Source: Deltaproteobacteria bacterium | GTDB taxonomy: Bacteria > Desulfobacterota > Binatia > UBA9968 | Assembly: GCA_016183075.1 (NCBI GenBank) | Contig: JACPFH010000167.1 | Location: 1 to 25,084, forward strand | Direction: 5' to 3' | Length of the DNA stretch: 25,084 bases | Shown here: piece after piece, positions 7,534 through 15,111 of the stretch | How the letters are laid out: each line of letters starts with the position of its first letter | Position numbering within the stretch: position 1 is the first letter of the stretch | Position numbers and translations under genes: made by a program | Notes under the pieces: generated by a model | Database searches by the model: none | Told to the model about the DNA's origin: nothing | Seen by the model: the letters and a program-made list of their open reading frames with translations, nothing else

Positions 7534-8436
7534 TTATTTGATGCTGTGCGCGTGACGAAGCGTGAGCAGCACAAAATCCTCAAACGGCGTCGCCGTGGTC
7601 GTACGGAAATAATCCATCCGGCGACTGAGACAGAACCCTTCGATCTCGCCAAAGTAGCTCTGAAGCTCTTCCTGAAACCGCCGGGCGAGGTCCTTGTCGA
7701 GAAACACCCGTCGCTCCTTTTGGCTTTCCACATCGGCGAAAAGGACATCGCCCATAGGCCCGTGCTCGAGCTCCGAGCGGTCCAGGATATGGATCACCAA
7801 AACCTGGTATTTTTTACGCACAAGCTCCTCCAAGGCGGCGCGCCACCCCTGGAGATCAAACAGATCACTCAAGAGCACGGCCAGTCCGGGGCGGGAAAAA
7901 AGCCCGGCAAAGGCTTGAGCCGAGGCGCCGAGATCGGTTTTTCCCTGGCAGGAAAGGTTTTCGAGGAACTGAAAGAGCGTAAGGATCTGGTTTCTCCCCC
8001 GCCCCAGAGCGAGAGGAGAGAAAAAATCAGCGGAAAAACTCGCGCCGCCGACTCGATCGAGGTTTTTGAGACCGATATAGCCCAGGGCCGCAGCGACCCT
8101 TTTGGCATATTCGATCTTCGCCGGTCGCCCCTCGGCCATCGACTGGCTGGCATCGAGCAACAGATAGATGTTCATCTCTTCTTCGGCGGTGAAGAGTTTC
8201 AGCCATAGCCTTCCCAGCCGCCGGTAAATATTCCAATCGACATAGCGTAGATCGTCGCCCTTCTGGTACCTGCGATAGTCGGAGAATTCGAGGCTAAAGC
8301 CTCTGAGCGAAGAGGGGTGCTCACCCTTGGGGATCGACCGCGAAAGACGCTTCGCCACCAGGCGCAGATGCTCGAGCTTTTTCAAAAATTCCGGCTCGAG
8401 AAAGCCGGGAAGGGCTTCGCTCATCGCGTGGCTCAT
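7534..8436 (-). CDS. DUF58 domain protein (VWA-like, MoxR partner)
   Basis: This is a 300-residue soluble protein of the DUF58 family, which nearly always sits beside moxR. The hallmark core is clear: YRRYQKGDDLRYVDWNIYRR at 54-73, followed by a short linker to a VWA-like fold with metal-site pattern D95-x-S97-x-S99 (LLLDASQSM). A later LLSDLFD segment supplies the second acidic strand end. There is no signal peptide or membrane helix. Its ATG overlaps the moxR stop in an ATGA of four bases (8433-8436), strong evidence for translational coupling; Met5 is a possible alternative start. A 53-base gap separates it from the giant VWA gene downstream. By family knowledge it is probably an adaptor or substrate of the MoxR ATPase. 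The biochemical role is unproven. Confidence 0.93.
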   Translation of the reverse strand: MSHAMSEALPGFLEPEFLKKLEHLRLVAKRLSRSIPKGEHPSSLRGFSLEFSDYRRYQKGDDLRYVDWNIYRRLGRLWLKLFTAEEEMNIYLLLDASQSMAEGRPAKIEYAKRVAAALGYIGLKNLDRVGGASFSADFFSPLALGRGRNQILTLFQFLENLSCQGKTDLGASAQAFAGLFSRPGLAVLLSDLFDLQGWRAALEELVRKKYQVLVIHILDRSELEHGPMGDVLFADVESQKERRVFLDKDLARRFQEELQSYFGEIEGFCLSRRMDYFRTTTATPFEDFVLLTLRHAHSIK

Positions 8437-9431
8437 GACATCTCCGGCACGCCTTCCACTACCGCCTCCAGGATTCTTTCCGTCGTGATCCCTTCGGCAT
8501 CCGCCTCGAGATTCAAAATAATGCGGTGGCGCAAGCTGTGGCGGATGGCCGCCCGGATGTCCGCGAAAGAAACATTGGGCCGGCCATCAAGAAGCGCGCG
8601 CGCCTTGGCCGCCAGGATCAGACTTTGCAAACCCCGCGGGCTCGAGCCGTAAAGCACGTACCGCCCCGCCAGCGGAGCCTGGCCGTCCTTTTGTGGATGG
8701 GTGGCCAGGACCAGCCGCACCGCATAGTCCTTTACCGGCTCTGCGATCGGCACCTCACGCACCCACTGGCGAATTCTCAAGACGCCGTCGGCGGCCAAGA
8801 CTTTTCTTAGCGGAGCGGGCGGAGCCGCTGTGGTGAGATCGGCGATGCGGCCGAGCTCTTCGCGGCTCGGGTACTGGAGCAGCAACTTGAAGAAAAAGCG
8901 ATCGAACTGGGCTTCCGGAAGCGGATAGGTTCCCTCCATTTCGATCGGGTTCTGCGTCGCCAGAACGATGAACGGGCTCTCCAGGCGATGTCCCTTTCCG
9001 CCGACGGTCACGCTCTGCTCCTGCATCGCCTCCAGCAAGGCCGACTGAGTTTTCGGTGTGGCGCGATTGATCTCATCGGCGAGCACGATATGGGCGAAAA
9101 CCGGCCCGTGTTGAAAGTCGAAAAGTCTCTTACCCGAGGGATCCTCGGTGAGCACATGGGTTCCCGTAATATCGGCGGGCATGAGGTCCGGAGTGAACTG
9201 GATGCGTGAGAAGCTCAGTTGCAACACCTCGGCCAGGCTACGCACCATCAGGGTCTTGCCCAACCCCGGCACGCCCTCAAGCAAGCAATGACCGCCGCAC
9301 ACCAGGGCGACAAACACCTGTTCAATCAAATCCTCGTGGCCCACCACCGCACGGCTCATCTCCGACTTGAGATCTTCAAAGGCGCGGCGAGCCATCGCCG
9401 TTCTTGCGCGAACTTCGCCTAGCTCTTCCAT
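8433..9431 (-). CDS. MoxR family AAA+ ATPase
   Basis: A 332-residue AAA+ ATPase of the MoxR family. Walker A is GVPGLGKT (53-60) and Walker B is IVLADE (115-120). Sensor 1 is ATQNP (158-162), and the arginine-finger segment PEAQFDRFF (172-180) is intact. The C-terminal helical lid contains SSPRG and RHRIILN, typical of the family. MoxR proteins act as chaperone-like ATPases that insert metals or cofactors, or assemble complexes, together with VWA proteins, in line with the neighbours here. The ATG begins at the base immediately after the TGA of the upstream membrane-protein frame, and its own stop overlaps the DUF58 start, so it lies in the middle of a tightly coupled operon. Everything needed for ATP hydrolysis is present. 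Confidence 0.96.
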   Translation of the reverse strand: MEELGEVRARTAMARRAFEDLKSEMSRAVVGHEDLIEQVFVALVCGGHCLLEGVPGLGKTLMVRSLAEVLQLSFSRIQFTPDLMPADITGTHVLTEDPSGKRLFDFQHGPVFAHIVLADEINRATPKTQSALLEAMQEQSVTVGGKGHRLESPFIVLATQNPIEMEGTYPLPEAQFDRFFFKLLLQYPSREELGRIADLTTAAPPAPLRKVLAADGVLRIRQWVREVPIAEPVKDYAVRLVLATHPQKDGQAPLAGRYVLYGSSPRGLQSLILAAKARALLDGRPNVSFADIRAAIRHSLRHRIILNLEADAEGITTERILEAVVEGVPEMS

Positions 9432-10019
9432 TCACTCCGCCTTTTGCTCGGCCATCCCCAGCGAAAGAAAATAGTTTTTGACCGTTTCCCTCAGTCCCTC
9501 GGGGATCCGCTCCGAAGCCAACTCCTCTTCCGCCTGGCGACTGTAAGTAACGACGAGATCGTCCACTCCAACCGTGCTCTCGCCGGCGCGAGGTTCCCCC
9601 TGCCATCGAAAGCTCGTGCTCCTCCCCTCTCTGAGCATCCCTTTCAGGTGAGCCGCCACCGCAGGGTTGAACAGCGCGGACGCCTGAGCAGGAGGCTCTT
9701 TCGTCCCGGGGCGATCCCCCGGGAGTGTGCCGGGCCCCGTGCGCGGCGGGTCAGGCTCGCCTGAGCGCCCGCTCCGCCCCTGGGTGAGTTCCGTTTGCCC
9801 CCGCTCCGCCTCCCCCTGCACGAGCAGGCGCAAAAACTCGCTGATCTCCCTGAGCGACCTGCGATCCAGCTCCGCGGCCAGGCTTTTTTCAAGCTCGCCG
9901 AGAAAGCTTTCAAGCTCTTCCCGAGTAAGGCTCTCGAGCGGGAAGCGGCGCTTTTTCAGCTCCGCGCTAAGCCGCGGCAGGCTCTCCAGCCGCGCGGCCC
10001 AAACCCGTGTTCCCGGTTT
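9432..10019 (-). pseudogene. C-terminal part of the frameshifted island membrane protein (second reading frame)
   Basis: This frame carries the rest of the protein whose N-terminal part ends at 9967. Reading from about 10019 it gives RVWAARLESLPRL, then a charged helical region (FPLESLTREELESFLGELEK and beyond), EISEFLRLLV, a low-complexity linker, and a C-terminus ending RIPEGLRETVKNYFLSLGMA before TGA 9432-9434. The stretch before its first ATG (9833) is clearly protein-like and lacks its own start, so it is not an independent gene. Removing one base near 10008-10020 fuses it to the upstream frame and yields 427 residues. The C-terminal helix resembles those that end DUF4175-like proteins in MoxR clusters. 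Whether the break is a real mutation, an assembly error or recoding cannot be told from sequence alone. Confidence 0.7.
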
Positions 10020-10716
10020 TCTTCGACAGCCCGGAAAGCTCTTGGCGCAGCTTCGGCTCGCTCATTTGGCCGCGCCGCCGTCTTTCCGCAAGCTCCTCCA
10101 TAACGCTCGCAACGCGAAGGCTTTCGGTAAGGCCCTCCGAGCGCGCCCGCTCCTTGACCTCGTTAGAATACCGCTTGAGCGCTTGCGCGAGCGAATCCGG
10201 GTGAGGGCCGTTCGCGCCTTTCCTCCACTCAACGCCGGCATCGAACCACACGAGCAGCAAGAACAGCAACAGAAGCACAGGAAGAAAAAACGCATGCCAG
10301 GAAACCTCTCGCCTGAAGTGAACCCGGACATCCACTCCCTTTAGCCGCTCGGCCGCTTCCGCGAGAACCGCGCGCTCAGGGAGCCGTTTTTGTCCGCGGC
10401 TAAGAATCTCCCAGGCCGTCATCGCCCGCTCCTCCAGACCAAGGGATCTGTCGAGGTGAAAAAGAGCGCGTATAAAATCCCGATCGCCCCAGGGACGAAA
10501 ACGCAGGATCACTCCAGCGACGAGCGGGCCGAGAATCAGGGGAAGCGCGAGCGGGCTCAAACCCCGGGGCAACGCCTCGCGGAACGGGAGAAAGGCGAGG
10601 GAAGCCACAACGGCATAGAAAAACGACTCGATGAGCACTTTCTCCCTTCTTTGTGCTCTCCGGCGCGCGAGCACGGCGGTAAACCGCTCCCGAAGCAGGC
10701 TTTCCTCGTAACTCAT
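9967..10716 (-). CDS. Island membrane protein, N-terminal part (DUF4175-like, frameshifted)
   Basis: The true start is ATG 10716, which overlaps the stop of the upstream membrane-protein gene in a four-base ATGA; the open frame further upstream is antisense-like noise. The part in this frame has 249 residues. Two membrane helices lie near 28-45 and 54-72, then a segment FHLDRSLGLEERAMTAWEIL that recalls DUF4175-type proteins. A third helix lies near 152-172 (FFLPVLLLLFLLLVWF), followed by a charged, probably helical periplasmic or cytoplasmic region. After LSGLSKKTGN the frame becomes unnatural and stops at TAG 9967-9969, while the sensible sequence continues in the neighbouring frame. A one-base excess in or near the A-run 10017-10020 (minus-strand sense) explains it. 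The intact product would be 427 residues. Function is unknown. The position next to moxR suggests it belongs to the same envelope complex. Confidence 0.75.
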   Translation of the reverse strand: MSYEESLLRERFTAVLARRRAQRREKVLIESFFYAVVASLAFLPFREALPRGLSPLALPLILGPLVAGVILRFRPWGDRDFIRALFHLDRSLGLEERAMTAWEILSRGQKRLPERAVLAEAAERLKGVDVRVHFRREVSWHAFFLPVLLLLFLLLVWFDAGVEWRKGANGPHPDSLAQALKRYSNEVKERARSEGLTESLRVASVMEELAERRRRGQMSEPKLRQELSGLSKKTGNTGLGRAAGEPAAA

Positions 10717-11459
10717 TGAGAACTCTCGCGCCTCAGCGCCAAGCGATAAGCGAGCAACCCCAAGCCGAAAACGAAAAGGTGAAAAGCAGCGTGGATCACC
10801 CCGGCAGGCCAGCGCCATCCACCAACCACAAACGGCGCCATTTCCTTTCTCCCGAGATGGAAGAGAAGGAAACCAATCGGGTTTGCAGGCAGGTAGACCA
10901 GCGCGGAAACGATCATCAAAGCAAAAAACAGGCAGCGGACAAAGACCTGCCGGTTCTCCACCCGTCGCTCCCAAAAAACCGCCGCCGCCAAACCCCAGAC
11001 ACCGTAAGCAAAAGAATAAAAGAAAAGAAGGCCCAGCGTCGTCAGCACGAGGCCGAGGCTGGTCCGGGATATGGCGCCGGCCCAGAGGAGCAGCGGCGCC
11101 GCCACCAGGATAAAAAAGCTCGTGTGCAGACAGAAAAGCGCGAGTTGCGCCCCGGCGACCTCAGAGATCCCAACTCCTTCCTCGCTCAACCAATGCTTCA
11201 ACGGGAGAAAGCGCCAAGGCACAAATTCCCGATTGGCCAGGCGCAGGCCGAAGTAAAGCAGCAACAGAAGAGCGACTATGGCCGAGACTCGGAAGAGATT
11301 AGCGGCGCCCGTCCAGGCCTGCGGGTCGAGCGACGGAAGAAAGAGCGTCAGGAAGGCGATCGGGGCGAGGGTTACAAGCAGGTAAAAATAGACCGGGATG
11401 CCCTGGCCCTCCACAAAATAGACCTCCACGCCTTCGCGAAACACCGGATTATCCTTCAT
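10713..11459 (-). CDS. Multi-pass membrane protein of the MoxR island
   Basis: A 248-residue integral membrane protein with about six hydrophobic helices, starting at ATG 11459 (MKDNPVFREGVEVYF); the longer in-frame start at 11513 would add a non-hydrophobic run lying inside the upstream gene. The N-terminal phrase NPVFRE followed by alternating helices and charged loops resembles ABC-2 type permeases, but I see no decisive signature, so this is a weak analogy. It overlaps the stop of the upstream 648-residue gene by 11 bases and its own stop overlaps the next start (ATGA, 10713-10716). That places it firmly in the island operon. No ATP-binding partner of ABC type occurs in the island, which counts against an independent exporter. 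I regard it as an unassigned membrane subunit. Confidence 0.85.
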   Translation of the reverse strand: MKDNPVFREGVEVYFVEGQGIPVYFYLLVTLAPIAFLTLFLPSLDPQAWTGAANLFRVSAIVALLLLLYFGLRLANREFVPWRFLPLKHWLSEEGVGISEVAGAQLALFCLHTSFFILVAAPLLLWAGAISRTSLGLVLTTLGLLFFYSFAYGVWGLAAAVFWERRVENRQVFVRCLFFALMIVSALVYLPANPIGFLLFHLGRKEMAPFVVGGWRWPAGVIHAAFHLFVFGLGLLAYRLALRRESSQ

Positions 11460-13395
11460 CGAGATCCCCGCCCCCGTCGAGGGGGATGATGACACGAAAC
11501 AGCGTGTAATCATAGGCCAGAACGTGGCCGTCGTCGGTCCACACCCGCGGCGAGGCTTCCCTCACCCAGCCAAAAAAGAGCGCGCCATCGCCGCTCCAGC
11601 GTCCCAGCCCTTGCCCGTCGGGAAAAAAAGAATGGCGGAACAGCACCTCGTGCAAGCGATTGTCAAAGCGGATCTCGCGCAGATCCAGGCGCGGGCGCTG
11701 ACTCTCCGATGCGGGCGCTTTTGCCTCGCGCGCAAACTCGCGCACCAGGCTCGAGCCCCGGGCGATATCGCCGAGAAAAAAACTTTGTCCCCGGACAACG
11801 AACCAACACTCCGTAAGGTCTTTTGCGCTGCGATTGTTGAGCCTGAGCGTAAGGCGATCGCCACGGTCCTCAAGCTCGAGGCCGAGCGGAAACAAACTTT
11901 GGGATCGGATCCTAAGGAGCCGATAACCCCATTCGCTGAGCGGAAAACTAAAGCGCGTGGCGCTGCCTTCCTCCTCCGCCACGACCGCAGACTCGGCCGC
12001 AGTCCCGGGACGGGGGTAGAGCGCCTCCAGGTCGCTCCATCCGTTTTCTACCAGGACGCCGTATGCGCGCGTCTGCGTAGAAAATAGAGCCACATTCGAC
12101 TGGGCTTCGGCATACCCGCCGGTAGAGCCGTCGAGCAACGTGGCCGTAAGCAACACGCCGTCCGGAACGTTGCCGCGGCGGCTGAAATAAAGGTAGCCGC
12201 CGAGCGAGGCGAGCGCATTCAGCAGGACAAAGCACAGCGCGAGTTTCCGCCGGCTTAAGCGGTGCTCGCGCCATCCCCACACGACAGCGCCGGCGCCGCC
12301 GAGATAGAAAAGCGTCCAGAGGAAAAAAGAGCGAACCGGCACATAGGCGGAAATAAACGAAGGGGTGGCGAGGAGCTGGGAAAAAACCGTATCGTCCCAG
12401 CGCGCCTGCGGCGTCGGCGACCGCTCCGGCAACGACGCCAAAAGGTCGCGAAAAAGAGCCGGCAGACCCTCCCAGCGGGACAACGGCGGCCGCCCCACAT
12501 CAACCGCCAGGTAGAAGACCTTTCCCTTTCCCCGATCGGTCTCGACCAGGATGGGAAGGCCTCCGTCTTCAAGCACCGCTCTGCCCTCGACGAGCCGCGC
12601 TGCCTGACCCCAGAGATCCTTGAGCGGAGCGCCTGCTTTTCCGTAGCGCCGGTCCAGGTCCGGCAGGGCGGAAAACCTCTTGAGCCCGGCCACGCGAACG
12701 GGCAGAAAGCGGCTCATCGCCGCTTCCTGATAAAGAGCATAGTGCAGGCTGCCCAGAATCAGCATCCGTCCGCCCGAAGAAAGCCATCCTTCCAGAGCCG
12801 CGAGCTGCCGCCGGGAGAGATCGCGCAGCGATTGCTCGTAAAAGACCAGCGCGGAGACCCCTTGATAGGCCCTGGGATCGGCCGGCAGGTCGCCAAGAGC
12901 GAGCGAGATCAAAGGCCCCGCGAATGTCGGACCCACGGGAAGCGGCGGCAGAAAATTGTTTTCGGTGACGAGCACCAGCAGCGGCGCGGCCGAGAAGTGA
13001 CGGCGCAAGTCGATCTCTTTCGACCACCGAGAGCCGGCGCCGGAAAAGGTCAAAGTCAAAGGCCGGCTAACGGAATCGGGATCGATCGTAAACTGAAAAC
13101 TCTTCCGCGATTGCGCCGGTAAAAGAACCCGCCGGCGATGATAGACGGGGTACAGATCCACGCCGCGGGCAGGGCCCCCTTTCCAGACCCTGACCTCCAA
13201 AATGCCCTGCGCCACCCCTCCCAGATTCGCAAGCTCGACGCGGAGCGGGAATGGGTAACCCAACCGAAACAGGCCGTGAAACCCGACTTGGGTGTCGATC
13301 TTGACCTGAGCTTCGGCCGCAGCAACCGACAAAGAGAAAAAAATGAAAGGGAGAGCGCACAGAGGAAGAGCCGTCTTGGCGCGATAATGGGACAT
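11449..13395 (-). CDS. Membrane-anchored periplasmic protein opening the MoxR island
   Basis: A 648-residue protein that starts with a signal peptide (hydrophobic to about residue 27, likely cleavage after AEA). A beta-sandwich-like region follows (FPLRVELANLGGVAQGILEV), then a Rossmann-like domain with SGGRMLILG that resembles the non-catalytic amidotransferase-type domains of MoxR-cluster proteins. Two membrane helices lie near residues 357-376 and 387-405, and a second beta-rich domain occupies the C-terminal third. Architecture and position suggest a large scaffold mostly on the periplasmic face, with the helices tying it to the membrane. It is the first gene of the island, 43 bases after greA, and overlaps the next gene by 11 bases. 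I do not recognise a named family and no catalytic residues stand out. Confidence 0.85.
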   Translation of the reverse strand: MSHYRAKTALPLCALPFIFFSLSVAAAEAQVKIDTQVGFHGLFRLGYPFPLRVELANLGGVAQGILEVRVWKGGPARGVDLYPVYHRRRVLLPAQSRKSFQFTIDPDSVSRPLTLTFSGAGSRWSKEIDLRRHFSAAPLLVLVTENNFLPPLPVGPTFAGPLISLALGDLPADPRAYQGVSALVFYEQSLRDLSRRQLAALEGWLSSGGRMLILGSLHYALYQEAAMSRFLPVRVAGLKRFSALPDLDRRYGKAGAPLKDLWGQAARLVEGRAVLEDGGLPILVETDRGKGKVFYLAVDVGRPPLSRWEGLPALFRDLLASLPERSPTPQARWDDTVFSQLLATPSFISAYVPVRSFFLWTLFYLGGAGAVVWGWREHRLSRRKLALCFVLLNALASLGGYLYFSRRGNVPDGVLLTATLLDGSTGGYAEAQSNVALFSTQTRAYGVLVENGWSDLEALYPRPGTAAESAVVAEEEGSATRFSFPLSEWGYRLLRIRSQSLFPLGLELEDRGDRLTLRLNNRSAKDLTECWFVVRGQSFFLGDIARGSSLVREFAREAKAPASESQRPRLDLREIRFDNRLHEVLFRHSFFPDGQGLGRWSGDGALFFGWVREASPRVWTDDGHVLAYDYTLFRVIIPLDGGGDLDEG

Positions 13396-13438
13396 GTCCC
13401 TTCACCCAGGCCCGCGCGCCAGGAGCAAAGCGCGCTGG

Positions 13439-13924
13439 TCAGTCGATGAAGTCCAGACGCAAGATCTCGAGCGTGCGAACTCCCGTCGGGGTGCGGGCCT
13501 GGACTTCGTCTCCTTCGGACTTGCCGATGAGAGCGCGAGCGACCGGGGAGCTGATCGAAATCTTCCCGTTCTTGGGCTCCGCCTCGTGGTCGCCGACTAT
13601 CTGATACACAACCTTATCGCCGGTGTCGGCGTCGGCCAAGGTCACCGTGGCGCCGAACACGACCTTGTCGCCGGAAAGCTTGGCGACCTCAATAACCTGG
13701 GCTCGGGCGAGCCTATCCTCGATCTCCCGTATCTGCACATCGAGCAGGGCCTGCCGCTCTTTGGCTGCGTGAAACTCGGCATTCTCGGACAGATCCCCGT
13801 GGTCGCGCGCCTCCTCCACTTCCTGCACGATCTTCGGCCGCTCCACGGCCTTCAAGCGCTTGAGCTCTTCCATCAGACGTTGGTGCCCGCGATACGTCAT
13901 CGGGAGCCGAGAGTTGTCTGCCAT
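13439..13924 (-). CDS. greA: Transcription elongation factor GreA
   Basis: A 161-residue GreA, close to the usual 158. The N-terminal coiled coil carries the acidic tip DLSENAEF (44-51), whose Asp44 and Glu47 coordinate the catalytic metal when the factor enters the RNA polymerase secondary channel and stimulates cleavage of backtracked RNA. The C-terminal FKBP-like domain ends with ISISSPVARALIGKSEGDEV, the family signature. TAGGAG lies six to seven bases before ATG 13924 and fixes the start. An intrinsic terminator hairpin lies immediately upstream, at the end of the peptide-transporter operon. It could also act as a leader attenuator of greA, since other bacteria regulate greA in its leader. 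The MoxR island begins 43 bases downstream on the same strand and may be partly read from the greA promoter. Confidence 0.97.
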   Translation of the reverse strand: MADNSRLPMTYRGHQRLMEELKRLKAVERPKIVQEVEEARDHGDLSENAEFHAAKERQALLDVQIREIEDRLARAQVIEVAKLSGDKVVFGATVTLADADTGDKVVYQIVGDHEAEPKNGKISISSPVARALIGKSEGDEVQARTPTGVRTLEILRLDFID

Positions 13925-13939
13925 ACCTAGCTCCTACAG

Positions 13940-13977
13940 AAAAATAAAACCTCTCGGGAAACTCTCCCCAGAGAGGC
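13940..13977 (-). terminator. Intrinsic terminator between the peptide-transporter operon and greA
   Basis: On the minus strand, CCTCTC (13976-13971) pairs with GAGAGG (13955-13950). An inner GGGA/TCCC stem with a two-base bulge makes about ten base pairs around a five-base loop. The tract TTTTATTTTT (13949-13940) follows at once. This is a textbook Rho-independent terminator for the operon ending at 14025. Because greA starts only 16 bases further on, it may instead, or also, attenuate greA. Confidence 0.8.
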
Positions 13978-14024
13978 TTTTGTCTACCTGGCGAACCATT
14001 ATTGTACCACCCCGGAGGGATAAA

Positions 14025-15020
14025 TCAACTCTTTGTAGTGATTCCAACCCGCTTTCCCGGCCCAAAAACATGACACGACACGCCGTGACCGTTTGCCGTG
14101 AATTCGAGCTTCGGTTCTATTTTGTCGCAGACATCTTCCCGGTACGGGCAGCGCGGGTGAAAGCTGCAGCCCGGAGGCGGTCGCACCGGACTCGGCACGT
14201 CCCCTTGCACGATCATCCGCTCCTTCTTTCGGCTCGGGACGGGAATGGGAACGGCCGAGAGCAGCGCTCGGGTGTACGGATGTTTAGGATCCCTATAGAT
14301 GGTCTCGCTGTCGGCGATCTCAACGATCTTGCCCAGATACATGATCGCCACCCGGTGGCTGATGTGCTCGACGATCCGGAGATCGTGGGAGATGAAGAAA
14401 TAGGTAAGGTGCATCTTCGTCTGCAGGTCCTGAAGGAGATTGATAATTTGGGCCTGAATCGAGACATCGAGGGCGGACACCGGCTCGTCGGCGACGATGA
14501 AATTCGGGTTCACGGCCAACGCGCGCGCGATCCCGATCCGCTGGCGCTGTCCGCCGCTGAACTCGTGCGGGTAGCGGTCGTAATGCTCTTGCCGCAGTCC
14601 GACGTGGCGCAAAAGCTCCATGACGCGATCTTTTTTCTTCCGCCCGCGGGCGAGATTATGGATCTCGAGTCCTTCGCCGACGATCTCCCCGACGCGCATG
14701 CGCGGGTTCAGCGAGGCGTAGGGGTCCTGAAAGATGATTTGCATCTGGCGGCGCATGTCACGCAGCTCCCGCTGCGAAAGCGAGAGGAGATTTGTCCCGC
14801 GAAAGTAGATCTCGCCCGCGCTGGGCTCGATGAGCCGCAGGATCGTTCGACCCAAAGTCGACTTCCCGCAGCCCGACTCTCCCACCAATCCCAGTGTTTC
14901 ACCCTCTTCGACCGTGAGGTTGACGCCGTCGACCGCCTTGACCTCCCCCGCGCGGCGGGAAAGAAGGCCGCCCCCGACGGGGAAGTATTTTTTCAAGTTG
15001 CGAATCTCTAAAAGGCTCAT
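14025..15020 (-). CDS. Oligopeptide/dipeptide ABC transporter ATP-binding protein (OppF/DppF type)
   Basis: A 331-residue ATPase of a peptide importer. All nucleotide-site motifs are present: Walker A GESGCGKST (47-55), Q-loop Gln98 in IIFQDPYASLNP, signature FSGGQRQR (154-161), Walker B FIVADEP (174-180) with Glu179, D-loop SALD and switch His212. The C-terminal oligopeptide-transporter extension carries Cys285, Cys291, Cys298 and Cys316, a set that in related DppD/DppF proteins can hold an iron-sulfur cluster (family knowledge, not shown here). It is the last gene of the operon, followed by a strong terminator. The preceding gap contains a compact repeat cluster and no Shine-Dalgarno is evident before ATG 15020. 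Its complete motifs contrast with the damaged partner ATPase upstream. Confidence 0.95.
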   Translation of the reverse strand: MSLLEIRNLKKYFPVGGGLLSRRAGEVKAVDGVNLTVEEGETLGLVGESGCGKSTLGRTILRLIEPSAGEIYFRGTNLLSLSQRELRDMRRQMQIIFQDPYASLNPRMRVGEIVGEGLEIHNLARGRKKKDRVMELLRHVGLRQEHYDRYPHEFSGGQRQRIGIARALAVNPNFIVADEPVSALDVSIQAQIINLLQDLQTKMHLTYFFISHDLRIVEHISHRVAIMYLGKIVEIADSETIYRDPKHPYTRALLSAVPIPVPSRKKERMIVQGDVPSPVRPPPGCSFHPRCPYREDVCDKIEPKLEFTANGHGVSCHVFGPGKRVGITTKS

Positions 15021-15030
15021 AGCTAAAAGA

Positions 15031-15110
15031 GACCGGCGACCGACGACCGGGGACCGAACACTAAGAGGTAATCTTCCGGTCTCCGGTCCTCCGTCATCTG
15101 TCTATCCGTC
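15031..15110. repeat. Tandem and inverted repeat cluster in the gap between the two transporter ATPase genes
   Basis: Two 14-base units, GACCGGCGACCGAC (15031-15044) and GACCGGGGACCGAA (15045-15058), lie in tandem. CGGTCTCCGGTC (15077-15088) is their inverted copy with one mismatch, so a hairpin can form. TCCGTCAT then occurs twice (15089-15096 and 15105-15112). The cluster fills most of the 91-base gap within the operon. It may shape mRNA stability or relative expression of the two ATPases, or be a decayed dispersed element. Confidence 0.55.
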
Positions 15111-15111
15111 A

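Noticed and set aside
10717..10974. 86-residue N-terminal extension of the DUF4175-like protein
   Set aside because: It is a shadow of the overlapping membrane-protein gene. ATG 10716 begins with family-like sequence and couples to the upstream stop.
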